Shown here piece after piece: positions 21,049 through 31,840 of a stretch of DNA of 64,000 nt. The DNA is from Zygnema cylindricum. Lineage: Eukaryota; Streptophyta; Zygnematophyceae; Zygnematales; Zygnemataceae. Where the stretch lies: contig JBBHKE010001715.1 of assembly GCA_037447655.1 (NCBI GenBank), positions 51,001-115,000 on the forward strand, given 5' to 3'. The first letter of the stretch is position 1, and each line of letters opens with the position of its first letter. Below the pieces are notes generated by a model. It made no database searches and was not told where the DNA came from. It saw only the letters and a list, made by a program, of their open reading frames with translations. The translations under genes and the position numbers were made by a program.

Positions 21049-21860
21049 GTGTTTGCTTTCTCCATGAATGACCTTGGACGTCATTCTACTTACAAAATGT
21101 CAATCGACCTTGAAGACGATCGACCTATCTTTAAGCAAAAACACCGTCTCTCTGAAATGGAATGGGAGATGGACAAAAGATGCGCAGAAGTGGAAGAAGC
21201 CGATCTAATCTATCGGTCAGATTCCACCTTTGCCGCCTGGAAAGTCATGCCAAGGAAGAAAGATTTCGACGGAAATTTCATTGAGCGAAGAATGTGTGGG
21301 GACTACCAAGAGCTTAATGCTCAGACCGTTCAAGACCGCCACCCTATTCCTCTAGCAAAGGAAATATTTGACCATGTAGGTGGTGTAAAATTCTTAAGCA
21401 TTCTTGATTTGCGTCAAGGGTTTAACCAGATTGAAATCGAGGAAAGAGATCGGCATAAAAATGATTTTGGGGTAGTGATGGTCGGTGGGAATGGGTAGTC
21501 ATGACGTTCGGTCTTAAGAACGCACCCGCCGTGTTTCAAAAAGTCATGGATTCGGTGCTAGGTGGATGTAAATTTTCCCGGTGCTACATCGATGACTTGA
21601 TAATCGCTTCCGCCACGGTTGAGGAGCACACCCGCCATATTGAGTGGGTTCTCACCGAGTTAAAGAAAGTCGGGCTGAAGTGTCACCCTACCAAGTGTAC
21701 TTTCGGAGCGGAGGGAGTGCCCTATCTCGGCCATTTTATTTCAGCTGAGGGTATCTCTCCCTTGGAAGCTAAGGTAGAGGCTATCACTAAACTGCCGGCC
21801 CCTACAAATCTCACTAGTCTGAGGGCTTTTCTCGGATTAGCCAATTATTACCGTTAATTT
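21049..21860 (+). pseudogene. pol: Gypsy 3 reverse transcriptase
   Basis: RVT_1 of the Ty3/gypsy type. First part: YKMSIDLEDDRPIFKQKHRLS, FAAWKVMPRKKD, DYQELNAQTVQDRHPIPL, FLSILDLRQGFNQIEI. After a frameshift at about 21455: MTFGLKNAPAVFQKVMD, the catalytic CYIDDLIIAS (YIDD, about 21588), LKCHPTKCTFG and YLGHFIS. It ends at TAA after LANYYR. Both Asp of the YxDD box are present, so damage is limited to frame and stops. Confidence 0.92.
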
Positions 21861-22557
21861 GTACTGAAAATTAGTACGATTGCTTTTCCCCTTAATGACC
21901 TTCTCAAAAAAGAGGTGCATTTCGTTTGGGGACCCGCCCAAGTAGAAGCGTTTCAAAAACTGAAAACCGCCCTTTCCAGCGCTCCCATTCTACGACCTCC
22001 TAACCACAAGCTTTCCTTTTGCCAACAAACAGATTTTGTGAAGCCAGGCATTGCGGCTATTTTAACGGAAAGAGAGTTGAACGGAGAGGAATACGTAGTG
22101 GCATACGCCAGCCGGTGCAAAATCTAATTACAGTAGTTACGAGGGTGACTGTCTCACCGCGGTTTGGGGTATTGTTCATTTTCGACATTATCTTTACGGC
22201 AAGCCATTCACCCTCCTAACTGACCATCAACCCCTTCATTGGTTGATGACCAACGATAAGCTTTCAGGGAAGCTTGCCCGATGGGCTGTAATTTTACAAG
22301 AGTGCGACGTTGAGATCATCCATTGGCCCGGTTTGTTAAGCTTGAACGCCGACGGGATTTCTCGGAATCCACTACCCCGGATCACCGATAACAGTGTCCG
22401 GCAAGATTTCGACGAGGACAAGGAACCGGCCATGTCGGCTGGTTCCTATATCACTTACTGTCTCTCTTTTATTCCTCACCCTCTGCCGGCCACAGATCCG
22501 TGGCAAAATAGCCTATTAATCCTCTTCCTCTCCTCTCAAACTTTTCGGCCCCGGTAG
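21861..22557 (+). pseudogene. pol: Gypsy 3 RNase H
   Basis: The RT connection and RNase H: FVWGPAQVEAFQKLKTAL, then QTDFVKPGIAAIL (first acidic residue), YEGDCLTAVWGIVHFRHYLYG (Glu position, after a frameshift near 22125), LLTDHQPLHWL (third acidic residue) and LSLNADGISRNPLPR. The catalytic acids are visible. The reading frame is split in two and ends near 22557. Confidence 0.88.
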
Positions 22558-22630
22558 TACCGCCGAGGAGGAAGACCGAGTCAAGAAACGAGCCAAAAAT
22601 TATCAGTGGCTAGGCAGATCTTTAGTTTGA

Positions 22631-23488
22631 TTGCTGGCAGACAACAGTCATCGGCATGTCCTCCGACCAACCGAGCGCTTGTCCTTGATTGAGCAGATAC
22701 ATACCGAGCTTGGCCATTATGGGACCAAGCATACTTTGAGCCTTGTACAAGCACGCTATTGGTGGTCCGGAATGCAAGCGGATGTGGCGGCCATTCTCCA
22801 CAAATGTGCCACATGCGACCGGCTACGCACCTCTTTCTCTAATCGGCAGGTGTCTCTACAACCATTGCCTATCAGAGGAATGTTGTATCGATGGTCTGTG
22901 GATCTTGCCGGACCGTTTACCTTATCTCGAAAGGGGAAACAATACATCATGATAATGATTGAAAATTTTAGCAAGTGGGTAAAGGTGGTCGCTCTTCCCC
23001 ACAAGACCGCTAAAATGACCATCGATGCATTTAAAGAGCATGTTCTCATGCGTTATAGAGCTCCTGCGGAGATTCTCACGGACTAGGGTACGGAGTTCCA
23101 CGGGGAATTTTAAGAAATGTTGGATGAAGCTATAATTGATCATCGCCGGACGAGTCGTGATCACCCACAAGCCGATGGCTTGGCGGAACGAGCAGTCCAA
23201 ACTTTCAAGGGGGCTCTCGGAAATCATTGTTTGGAGAAACACATGTATGTCTGGGACGAATCCTTGGGCTATATCACCATGGGATACGGGATGTCCGTGC
23301 ATGCTGGTTTGGCTAATTTCAGTCCGTACTATATTCTCTTCGGTCGAGCACCCTTGCTCGGTCGGAATAATCAGAAAGCAACAAGTTTACCTTTGCCTCT
23401 AATGTCTGATACCATATTCTTCGAAGAACTAACTCGTCGTGCTTTGCTTTTCGCTCGGGAGATGCCCATGGCTTTTAATAATTTGTAG
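22631..23488 (+). pseudogene. pol: Gypsy 3 DDE integrase
   Basis: Integrase inserts the cDNA. It shows the HHCC zinc domain (LGHYGTKHTLSLVQARYWW ... CATC, about 22700-22820), the rve core with first Asp in SVDLAGPF, second Asp in EILTD just before a TAG (23084-23086) that replaces the usual Gln, and the catalytic Glu in PQADGLAERAVQTFK. Further stops are TAA 23111 and TAG 23486. All three stops can be explained by C-to-T changes of CAG, CAA and CAG. This DDE enzyme shows the family is not a tyrosine-recombinase element despite its split repeats. Confidence 0.92.
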
Positions 23489-23960
23489 ATTGCTCCACAT
23501 CGGGATACTTTGTGCTTTGCCACAACGCGAAGTGGCAGTTACAAGCATCAACAGAAATCTTATCGGGTCGGATATTACGTGTACCTCCGACGACAAACTT
23601 TTGACACTTTGGACACGGATGTTTCACCACACATTCTTCGTGTGGTGGAAATGGATGTTAATGGGATGTTGGGTTTGCAGGGTGCAGATACAAGGATAAT
23701 TTGAGAGCATTTGAAGAACTGTGCACCTTATTACATACCGGATTTGTCAAAGGATATGGATCCGATGAGGATGCCAATCATAGAGGCGACAGAATGTACC
23801 ATTTGCAGGCGAGCAGACGGCGAGACTTCCATGCTCTTGTGCGACCATTGTAACCAAGGGTTCCACATGGAGTGCTTAGTTCCTCCATTGATAGTTATGC
23901 CAGCTGGCCACTAGTTTAGCCATGGCTGTTGTGCGCTGCCAGCGGTTTTGACTAGCTCCT
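23489..23960 (+). pseudogene. pol: Gypsy 3 post-integrase region with PHD finger
   Basis: After integrase comes an SH3-like stretch (YRVGYYVYLRRQTFDTLDTD, LRVVEMDVNGMLGLQG) and, from 23789, a PHD zinc finger: ECTICRRADGETSMLLCDHC, then GFHMEC. The first six zinc ligands of the C4HC3 pattern are present (four Cys, His, Cys). The expected W before the last pair is a TAG stop (23912-23914) and the seventh ligand reads Ser. PHD fingers read histone H3 tails, so in an active copy it could guide integration or methylation to marked chromatin. It takes the place of the chromodomain found in many plant gypsy elements. Confidence 0.85.
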
Positions 23961-23971
23961 CCGCAAGCTAA

Positions 23972-23986
23972 GGAGCTCGGGGGGGG
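23972..23986 (+). promoter_or_regulatory. Gypsy 3 polypurine tract
   Basis: GGAGCTC followed by eight G, a few bases before repeat B1. It corresponds to the tract of gypsy 1 at 14350. Confidence 0.75.
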
Positions 23987-23992
23987 AATTAT

Positions 23993-24177
23993 GAGGGTCA
24001 CTTCACGCTAGGGGAGTATGCTTCCCTTTTATTCCTTTGGTCATCTTAACCTTTATTCTTTTGCATGTTGTATATACATTTTTCCCGTCTCATTCATTTT
24101 CGTTTATATATATGTTTGGAGCATGACTTTGCTGGTTAGGATGCACGTTCGGTCTTTCTAATCTCTCATGCACAACA
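23993..24177 (+). repeat. Gypsy 3 repeat segment B1
   Basis: From GAGGGTCACTTC to GCACAACA. Repeated at 32193-32376 (B2) with about 10 percent differences. Followed after one base by TGTTATG, the start of A2. Confidence 0.85.
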
Positions 24178-24178
24178 C

Positions 24179-24965
24179 TGTTATGTTGCATGGTATCGGA
24201 CACATGCGCGCACAACATTCTACATGCGTGCATGATATCCCGCACGCACGCACAATATTGTGCTCGCGCGCGTGATATTATGCATGCGTGCACAATACGG
24301 TGCACGCACGCGCAATATTCTGCATGTGTGCACAATACGGTGTACGCACGCGCGATATTGTGTCCACGCGCACAATATCGTGACCGCATGCGCGACAGTC
24401 AGCGAGCGGGCATGATTTCATTCACGCGCGCACGGTATTATTCCCACACGCACGATATTTTGGCGTGCGTGTATGATTTTCGAACGACGCACCGCAATTT
24501 ATTATGTTTGACGGTGCGCGATCGCATACCGCCGAACGGAATGTTCATTGGCGCATTTTGTTTCGCTTCGCGCCGCTGCAAGTTTGAGTATACGGAAGTA
24601 TCGCTTGGCACGCAACGCGAGCATCCGAGTAACACGAGTTTCAATGTACCGCTATATTTAAGTCATGTAAATAATGAATTCTACAGTTATGGTTTAAATT
24701 CAGACGGTGATTATGTGGAACGCCGCACAATGCTTCTTTATTGGCTAACATTCTAAGTAGTTTTATACATTTAAATTAGACTAGACATAGGCTAGTTTTT
24801 TTTAGGCCTAGCGTAGCTTCTACTTAGTCTATTTTCAGACTTTTGGACAAGAATTTTCTCTTGGCGGCGGAGCTGTTTTCTTGCTTCCTCCTTGCCACCG
24901 ATTGCCCACCATTTCTTTTTCTTCTTGTTAGCTGGCGATAGATGCTATTTAGCGTAAGATTTTTT
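24179..24965 (+). repeat. Gypsy 3 repeat segment A2, first part
   Basis: Starts TGTTATGTTGC, homologous in position to TGTCATGCCGC of gypsy 1. It contains a 20-bp CpG-rich array and, at about 24652, a TATA-like CTATATTTAAG that could be the promoter. It is interrupted at 24966 by a solo LTR and continues at 31841. Confidence 0.75.
24201..24480 (+). repeat. 20-bp-period CpG-rich tandem array, about 14 units
   Basis: Successive 20-base units each combine a GC alternation (TGCACGCACG-like) with CACAATATTG-like sequence. The period is exactly 20 over at least 12 units, with the last units more divergent. The array is absent from gypsy 1. It is alternating purine-pyrimidine and unusually CpG-dense for this window. 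Confidence 0.85.
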
Positions 24966-26050
24966 TGTTTTCCATAGCCATTTCTAGCCATGGATTCACC
25001 CTCGGAAGCACCACAGACTACCCCAAAAACAACCTACTTTCGATACACACAGAATTAAACAGAATTATCAAAACAAGATGAAACTACATTGACAAATATT
25101 ATCTAGGCTATAGAATAACCTCAAAATGTTTCAGGCAGAAATACTAAACATAGTGATCACATCATCTAGTCAAAGTTGCAGAAAAACAGTATGCCAGAAC
25201 TTTGATAAAACAGACTAACTTCACAATGAATTAAAACACAGACCAGGATAACAACAGGCCTTTAAATATGTGACAATATTAACAGTACATAGAGGAACAC
25301 ACATGCATAATTTCAGACAATTATGCCAACAGATCTGAGAGTAATCCTCAGATAAAATTACTAAAATAACCATAAACAGTTTTTGGTCGAGGAAGTTCCT
25401 ATGTCCTAAAATGACTAAGTCCTACAAATATATACAAGAGCTTACCGCTGAATGTACGGAGGCATATCAGCCGTACGCTATCTACGAGCTACCTCTTTTA
25501 ATATTGGTATACCCGAATACTTCAAGGTATGTCAAAGTGAGTAAATCTACACTAATAATTAATTCACAAAAGACAAATCAATGTTCAACCAAATATTTAC
25601 ATCGACGCTTCCTTAAAATCCGTGTACTGAGTATCAACTTGATTAGTCACTTGAGGACGAAACCACGTCATGAACCGACATCACATACGTCTGGTCCACT
25701 TGATACCACATCATCAAAATGCAATCCTTTGGAAATATCGGCGGACGCCGTCCGCCCTCCAGATGTACCACGGACCACTTGCCGAAGTTAAACCGTACCT
25801 TCAAAATCTTTTCTTTACCAAACCAGTGTCCTTTGCAATAAATACGCCTCTCGCAAATAAAGTACACTTGTCCAAAAAAGACGCTCCCTACCGGCGGCGT
25901 ACATATTCAACATTTCGTACATTTCACATCAGATCGCTTCGCGATCCGCCGTCCATTTGCAAACGTAATCCGAGCCACTCAATTACTCCCTTTAATTTCA
26001 ATTGTACAATTACTCCCCTAATCCACAAATCCATTCGAACCTCCATTTGT
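24966..26050 (-). repeat. Solo LTR (D-like family), left part
   Basis: Begins TGTTTTCCATAGCC after TTTTT (24961-24965). It resembles the LTR of element D (CAGCCATGGATT..., ...CTCCCCTAATCC). Interrupted by copia G and resumed at 31752. The ATG near 24990 on the minus strand corresponds to the LTR-encoded gag start. Confidence 0.8.
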
Positions 26051-26055
26051 ACCAC

Positions 26056-26807
26056 TGTTGTTCTACAACCACCGGTGCAGGTGGAGGAGCAGTAATAGTA
26101 GTAGAAACAGACATGATACATATCAGAAGCTATCAAGAATCCTACCAAACAGCTATTCTTAAGTGCTCACCAATTCTTATACAAGCATCCAAACCTCGAA
26201 AAACTCTATCAGAATATATGGTATCATAAACACTGATAACTCCCAAATTTTTAGCAAGATTGACGCGACAACACTCAAGATATAGTACTCAGAAGTTTCC
26301 TAAAAACTGTCTGCAGTTTTACTACTTGGAAGTCTGGATACATAATATGTTATGAATCCTAAGTCTTATACTTGTGTTGAACTGGCAACACCAGTGTACT
26401 CTAGAGGTACGTCAAACCACCAAGCTACCGCTAATCTGTCAAGCTACCAGTGAGCTATCACAACACTAAGCTATCACTAAGCTACAACTGAGTTACCCAC
26501 TAAGTTGACTAGAATCGTATCTATCGCAGTTGCTCTATCCTGTACAGAATCACATTAAGAATATCATACGATGCGTTGTCCTTACGGACCATATCAAATA
26601 TAATCGTGGTTGTGTTGTCTTGTCTGTGTTGCAGCTTACCTGCTGCGCTGCTTTGCTGCTGAGTTGCTAGGATGCTCTGTCTGTATAGCAGCTACGCTGC
26701 TCTGTCTGTATAACAGCTGCGCTGCTCTCTCTGTATAGCAGCTGCGCTACTTTGTCTGTATAGCAGCTGCGCTGCTCTGAGACCGAAAGCTTTCCAAAAA
26801 GACAACA
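26056..26807 (-). repeat. Copia G 3' LTR with 25-bp repeats
   Basis: TGTTGTTCTAC to GACAACA. Contains four 25-bp units (GCTCTGTCTGTATAGCAGC... type) at 26674-26773; the other LTR has two, which explains most of the 67-bp length difference between the two LTRs. Confidence 0.9.
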
Positions 26808-26966
26808 CTCCCCTAAAGCTTTAGACTCAGTACACGACGCACCTGCGATGATAAACTAGCGCAGCATCGCAGCATAGCAATATAGCAATTAGCAAGTCAC
26901 CCAGTCCCACTACATCTAAATGGTGGATTTATCGCAGAGTGGCAGTATAGTAGTGGAGCAATTCAA

Positions 26967-27721
26967 CTATTCACTTAATACCACTGCGTCCCTACTATAC
27001 TTCAGCTTAGGAGCAGGAAGAGCTCTAGTGACCATATCAGCAATCATTTTTGCATCTGGCAAATTACATAATTTAATCACTCTAGAGAACACTTTTTCTC
27101 TTACAAAGTGTAATTGTACATCCATGTGCTTGCTTTTGAGATGATGACTTGGGTTAGAAGCAATGGCAATGGCAGCTTGGTTATCACACCAGATCACCTG
27201 TGGACCAACTTGCATGTATCCAAGTTCTTGTAACATGGATTTTACCCATAAGAGTTCTTTGAGGGTCGAGCTTGCTGCTATATATTCTGAATCCATTGTC
27301 GACTGTGCTGTAACCTTTTGAAGTTTGCTGCTCCAGCAGCAAGTACCGTTCCCAATTTGTAGAATGAATCCCGTGGTGGATTTCCGACTTTGCATGTTGC
27401 CATAGCTTGCATCCTCCATGTTTGCAGCTTGACTTCTCCTCCGCCTAGAGTGAGTTTGAGATCTTTAGTTCCTGCCAAACACCTTAAGACTCTCCTTGCT
27501 GCATCAAGATCAGATTTTCTCGGATTTTCTAGACTCCTGCTCAGTACACCGACTGCTCCAGCATTGTCAGAACGGGTACAGTTCATGAAATATATTAAGC
27601 TTCCCAGTATCTGTCTATAAGGTATTATTATCATAGGATCATTCTCCTTTGACTCTAAATACTTGCTAAGAATGACACTTGGTTTTGTCTCTTCTCCCTC
27701 TAACTTTTGGCGAAACTCCAT
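26967..27721 (-). pseudogene. pol: Copia G RT connection and RNase H
   Basis: Two overlapping frames (27721-27278 and 27419-26967). They read MEFRQKLEGEETKPS, GSLIYFMNCTRSDNAGAVGVLSRSL and LRCLAGTKDLKLTLGGGEV, then RNase H TTGFILQIGNGTCCWSSKLQ, QSTMDSEYIAASS and WCDNQAAIAIASNPSHHLKS, ending VVLSE. One frameshift near 27410 separates them. RNase H residues appear intact. Confidence 0.9.
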
Positions 27722-27736
27722 TGGAGTTAAACATCC

Positions 27737-28536
27737 TTATGCCCCTCGCATTCCGTACTCATCTAACATGTTTCCAATAGCCTTTTTTTGAGTTAATTTT
27801 ATTATTTTCTTATTTCTGTCCCTCTCTAACTGGATACCCAAAATATATTTTGCCTCACCGAGGTCTTTCATCTCGAACCGTGAGTTTAGAGCAGTTTTGA
27901 TTTTGTTAATTTGAACCATTCATTTGCTAATTAATAGCAAATAATCTATATATACTGCTATATACACTATCCCATTTTCACCCTTTAGAACGTAGACAAA
28001 GTGATCAGAACTTATCCTTTGAAATCCTAGGCTAGTCAAGAATTCATCAAGCTTTAGATTCCACTGTCTAGGGGCCTGTTTTAGGCGTACAAAGATTTTA
28101 GCAACTTGCATACTAAGTGTTCTTTTCCTGGTTCCACATACTTTTCAGGGTGTTGCATGTAATTGATCTCTACTAGTTCTCCGTGCAAAAAGGCCGTCTT
28201 TACATCCATCTGATGAATTTCCATATCTTTTATAGCAACTATGGACATCAAAATCCTAACTGTCGGAAATTTTACAACCGGAGAAAATGTTTCTTCAAAA
28301 TCGATTCCATCCTTTTGATTTTACCCCTTTGCCAAAAGTTTGGCCTTATAGCGTTCAATGGTGTTATCGGGATTTAACTTCACCTTGAATACCCATTTGG
28401 TGCCGATCGCCTTTCGGTGTGGAGGAAGGTCCACAAGCTCCCATGTTTGAGCCCTTATGATGGACTTTATTTCATTGTTTGCTGCCTCGATCCAGTGATT
28501 CCAATCTGGTGATGAGAAGGCCTCTTGAATGGTCAA
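27737..28536 (-). pseudogene. pol: Copia G reverse transcriptase
   Basis: Fragments KAIGTKWVFKVKLNPDNT (about 28420), GIDFEETFSPVVKFP, HQMDVKTAFLHGEL, LKQAPRQWNLKLDEFL, then YIAVYIDYLLLISK near 27940. The last shows that the catalytic YVDD box has become YIDY, so the second metal-binding Asp is lost. Frameshifts at about 28320 and 28100. The damage to the active site, not only the frame, shows this copy is dead. Confidence 0.88.
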
Positions 28537-29155
28537 AGGCTCCCTTGAGGTTGCTGAGTAGGCAAAGTGAGAGCTTGCTTGAGGGCGGTTGCTTTATCTT
28601 CTCCCCCCCGGAAATTCTGAGGCTGAGATCGTCGGATGCCGTGCATTGCGCTGATTGCGTTGGTTGCGATCTGTGTGTACTGATCGATGTTGGTCTGTCT
28701 GGACCCGAAGTTGTTGAGGAACTTGGAGAGAGTCTGACTCCGGAGTCACCACCGAAGTTTGTGGAATCTGCAGGACAATTTCCTGCATGCAATCTAAAAT
28801 GACATATTCCTGTACCTTTTTGTTGCTTTTGCTGCTCTGTCATTTGAAATAAATTTATGGAGTCTAGTTCATCTTTAACAATGATGTTCTTTGCTACAAC
28901 GATTTTCTGCCTCTCAAACACAAAGACTCTATAACCTTTTGAGTGGTCATCATATCCTAACAGAATACCCGGTAATCCCTTCGGTTCCATTTTCCACCTA
29001 TCTATAGACGTATCCAATATAAAGCAATGACTTCCAAAGACCTTGAAATGGCTAACATCTGGTTTGCTTCCTGTCCAGATCTCGTAAGGAGTAGTTTCTA
29101 CCTATCTTGATCCTATCCTATGCTTAATATAAACTGCACAATTTAGAGCCTCAGC
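28537..29155 (-). pseudogene. pol: Copia G integrase C-terminus and linker
   Basis: Reads PKGLPGILLGYDDHSKGYRVF (in pieces, about 28990-28930) and then a Gln/Ser/Thr-rich linker ending SEFPGGRR near 28600, the junction motif seen before RT in the other copia elements. Stops near 29100. Confidence 0.75.
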
Positions 29156-29484
29156 CTAGAATTTCGGATCCACATTTTTATCTGCGAGCATCGACCTAGA
29201 GCTCTTTGTGAGAGTTCTATTCAATCTTTCCGACACCCCATTTTGTTCCGGTGAATATTGAACAGTCAAAAGATGACTAATGCCTTCCTCGAGTAAAAAG
29301 TTTTCAAATTCTTTCGATGTATATTCACCACCATTGTCCGATCTGAGTTGCAAAATAGGTGAATTATGAAGTTTTTCAGCCCATGCTTTATAGTGTTTGA
29401 AGTGACCAAACACTTCACTCTTGTCCTTCATGAAGTAAACTTTTGTAAACCTGGAGAAATCATCTATGAAGGTGACCATATATT
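29156..29484 (-). pseudogene. pol: Copia G integrase core
   Basis: A 110-codon frame with FIDDFSRFTKVYFMKDKSE, the second catalytic Asp in RSDNGGEY and the catalytic Glu in GVSERLNRTLT. The first Asp lies at the frameshifted join with the gag-protease frame near 29500, so the full DDE triad is not contiguous. Confidence 0.88.
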
Positions 29485-31110
29485 TCATCCCCTCGGCAGA
29501 TGGAACCTTCGCCGGACCAAAGACATCCGAATGAATTTGCTGTAAAAGTTTGTTGACCGATGCTCAGACTCTTTAGGAAATGGCAATCTGTGGATTTTGC
29601 CTAAAGCGCAACCATCACAAGTTTTGATCGGCTCATCTGTGATTGATACACCCTCTATTTTTCCAGCAAGGACCATTTTCCTCAAACTATCATAGTTTAC
29701 ATGGCCTAATCTTTTATGCCACAACTCATCTGAGTGCAAAACACCGGAGTACAGAACATCATTCTCCTTGGTATTAGCCATATCCATGCGATACATCTTG
29801 CTACTATCTCTAGTACCTGTAACCGCAACCTTGCCATTTTTGCTAACAACCTGGCGACCATTTTTCAAATTAACCTCAAAACCTTTACTCTCTACCAACG
29901 ACGTAGAAAACAGATTTTTCTTAAAGTCAGGCACAAATAAGACATTGTGAAGAGTCCTTTCAATTGCTTTTCCCTCTACATCAACTAGTAAGGACACATC
30001 ACCCACAGCAGGAGTCTGGACACTCATTCCACAAGCATAATAAATATTTTTCTCCAGCGTTGCTTTCAGATTTTTGAAGATGGCCTTGTTCCAGCACATA
30101 TGGGATGACGCTCTTGTATCCATTATCCATCCAAGGTCCTTCGCGCCCTCCATTGCAGCTGCCATAGCGAATAGATCCGTATCGTCCTCCGTAGAAACCG
30201 TCAAAGTCTCGTCTTGGAGAGACGAAGAAGCCGAGAATAGTGCATTTCCACGAGGTGTAGGCCCCGTGAAGCCTTTGTAAAACTGGCTTTGTTGCCATCT
30301 CGGCCTGTATAAACCTGTATCGTTAGATTTTTTAAGCTTAAGACAGAATTTGTATCCATGACCTCTCTCACTACAATAAAAACATGCATTGTTGGATTGT
30401 CTATTTCCATCGTGATTAAACTGTCTAAACTGATTAAACTGATTCCTTTGCTGATTAAACTGTCTTTTTCTCTCAAAGTTTGAATTAAAAGCCTCTACTT
30501 GCTCAACATTGAGAATATTAGATGTAGCTTCCTCTTTTAGTAAAATATTGATGGCTAACTGTAAAGTCCAGCTAGCTTTATTTTTTTGTTTGAGCATGTC
30601 AATTGCTCTTTTCATACTACGAGGGAGACCCCTTATGAGCAATTCTGCCTGTTGAAAAAGAGGAAACACCCCACCTGCACAAGCATGTGCATCTACAAGA
30701 ATGCCAAATTTGTTAGAATATTCAACCATTGTACCGCCAGTGTACTTATAGTCCCAAATTTTTCCAGCCAATAGAAGCTCTTCCTGGACATTAGCCTTTT
30801 CATAATCACTTTTAAGGGATTTCCAGATATCAATTGTTTTTTTCATTTTATTCGAGACATAGCTAAGTCCTCAGATATACAAAATTTTAGAATAGAACAA
30901 GCTTGCTTGTTTTCTTAGACCATGACGGATCAGATTCATCCAGCGAACCATCCAATATATCTAAAAGATTGACATTCTCAAAATGTGTCTACACCATATC
31001 CGCCCAGTATACATTTTTATCCCCGGAAAAGATAGGAATTCTCGATGACAGGCCCATAACCTGTTGTTTTACAACCACCGATGCAGGTGGAGGAGCACCA
31101 GTAGTAGTAG
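29485..31110 (-). pseudogene. gag: Copia G gag-protease-preintegrase
   Basis: A 453-codon frame (30846-29485). Capsid part: IWDYKYTGGTMVEYSNKF, FQQAELLIRGLP. A perfect CCHC knuckle CFYCSERGHGYKFC (about 30370). A protease site WIMDTRASSHMCWN, where the usual Gly after DT is Arg, which should kill it. Then the HHCC region LWHKRLGHVNYDSL ... CDGCALGK. The N-terminus extends upstream out of frame to an ATG in the LTR near 31110: MSTSTTTGAPPPASV then KQQVMG, the last residues encoded by the primer-binding site. Confidence 0.9.
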
Positions 31111-31746
31111 AAGTAGACATGATACACTCTCAAAAGTAATCAAGAATCTTACCAAACAGCTATTCTTAAGTGCTCACCAATTCTTATACAAGCATCCAAA
31201 CCTCACAAAACTCTATCAGAATATAAAGTAGCATAAACACTAATAACTCCCAAAGTTTTAGCATAATTCACTCGACAACAATCAAGATATCATACTCGGA
31301 AGTTTCCCAAAACCTGTCTGCAGTTTCACTACTTGGAAGTCTGAATACATAATATGTTATGAGTCCTAAGTCTAATTCTTGTGTTGAACTGGCAACACTA
31401 GTGTAATTCAGAGGTACGTCAAACCACCAAGCTACCACTAATCTGTCAAGCTACCACTGAGCTTTCACTAAGCTACCAGTGAGCTATCACTAAGCTACCA
31501 GTGAGTTACCCACTAAGTTGACTAGAATCATATCTATCGCAGTTGCTCTATCCTGTACAGAATCACATTAAGAATATCAGACGCTGCGTTGTCCGTACGG
31601 ACCATATCAAATATAATCGTGGTTGCGTTGTCTTGTCGGTGTTGCAGCTTCGCTGCCGCGCTACTCTTTCTGTATAGCAGTTGCGCTGCTCTGTCTGTAT
31701 AGCAGCTGCGCTGCTCTGAGACTGGAAGCTTTCCAAAAAGACAAAA
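31062..31746 (-). repeat. Copia G 5' LTR
   Basis: TGTTGTTTTAC to GACAAAA, next to ACCAC. It abuts the PBS at 31051-31061 (GGCCCATAACC in plus view). Encodes the first ~16 residues of gag. Confidence 0.9.
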
Positions 31747-31751
31747 ACCAC

Positions 31752-31840
31752 CACATAATTTCCAGTAATAATCTACGCACGAACAGTCACGTGCGCACAA
31801 AATGTGGCGTAAGTACGTAACTAACATTTCAAAAACTTCA
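31752..31840 (-). repeat. Solo LTR (D-like family), right part
   Basis: Resumes after copia G and ends AAAACTTCA at 31840, followed by TTTTT (31841-31845), which matches the left duplication at 24961-24965. Confidence 0.8.

Larger units (their letters stand above)
26056..31746 (-). mobile_element. Copia G, complete but inactive
   Basis: LTRs at 26056-26807 and 31062-31746, target duplication ACCAC (26051-26055 and 31747-31751). The internal region reads gag, protease, integrase, RT, RNase H on the minus strand. The PBS GGTTATGGGCC follows the 5' LTR directly and a CTCCCC tract (plus view) adjoins the 3' LTR. The youngest layer here: it sits in a solo LTR that sits in gypsy 3. Confidence 0.92.

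Noticed and set aside
24201-24480. CRISPR-like array
   Set aside because: Units are contiguous 20-bp tandem repeats without spacers, in a eukaryotic retroelement repeat.
24190-24756. 188-codon plus-strand frame rich in Cys, His, Arg and Ala
   Set aside because: It is a translation of the 20-bp array; the periodic DNA explains the open frame.
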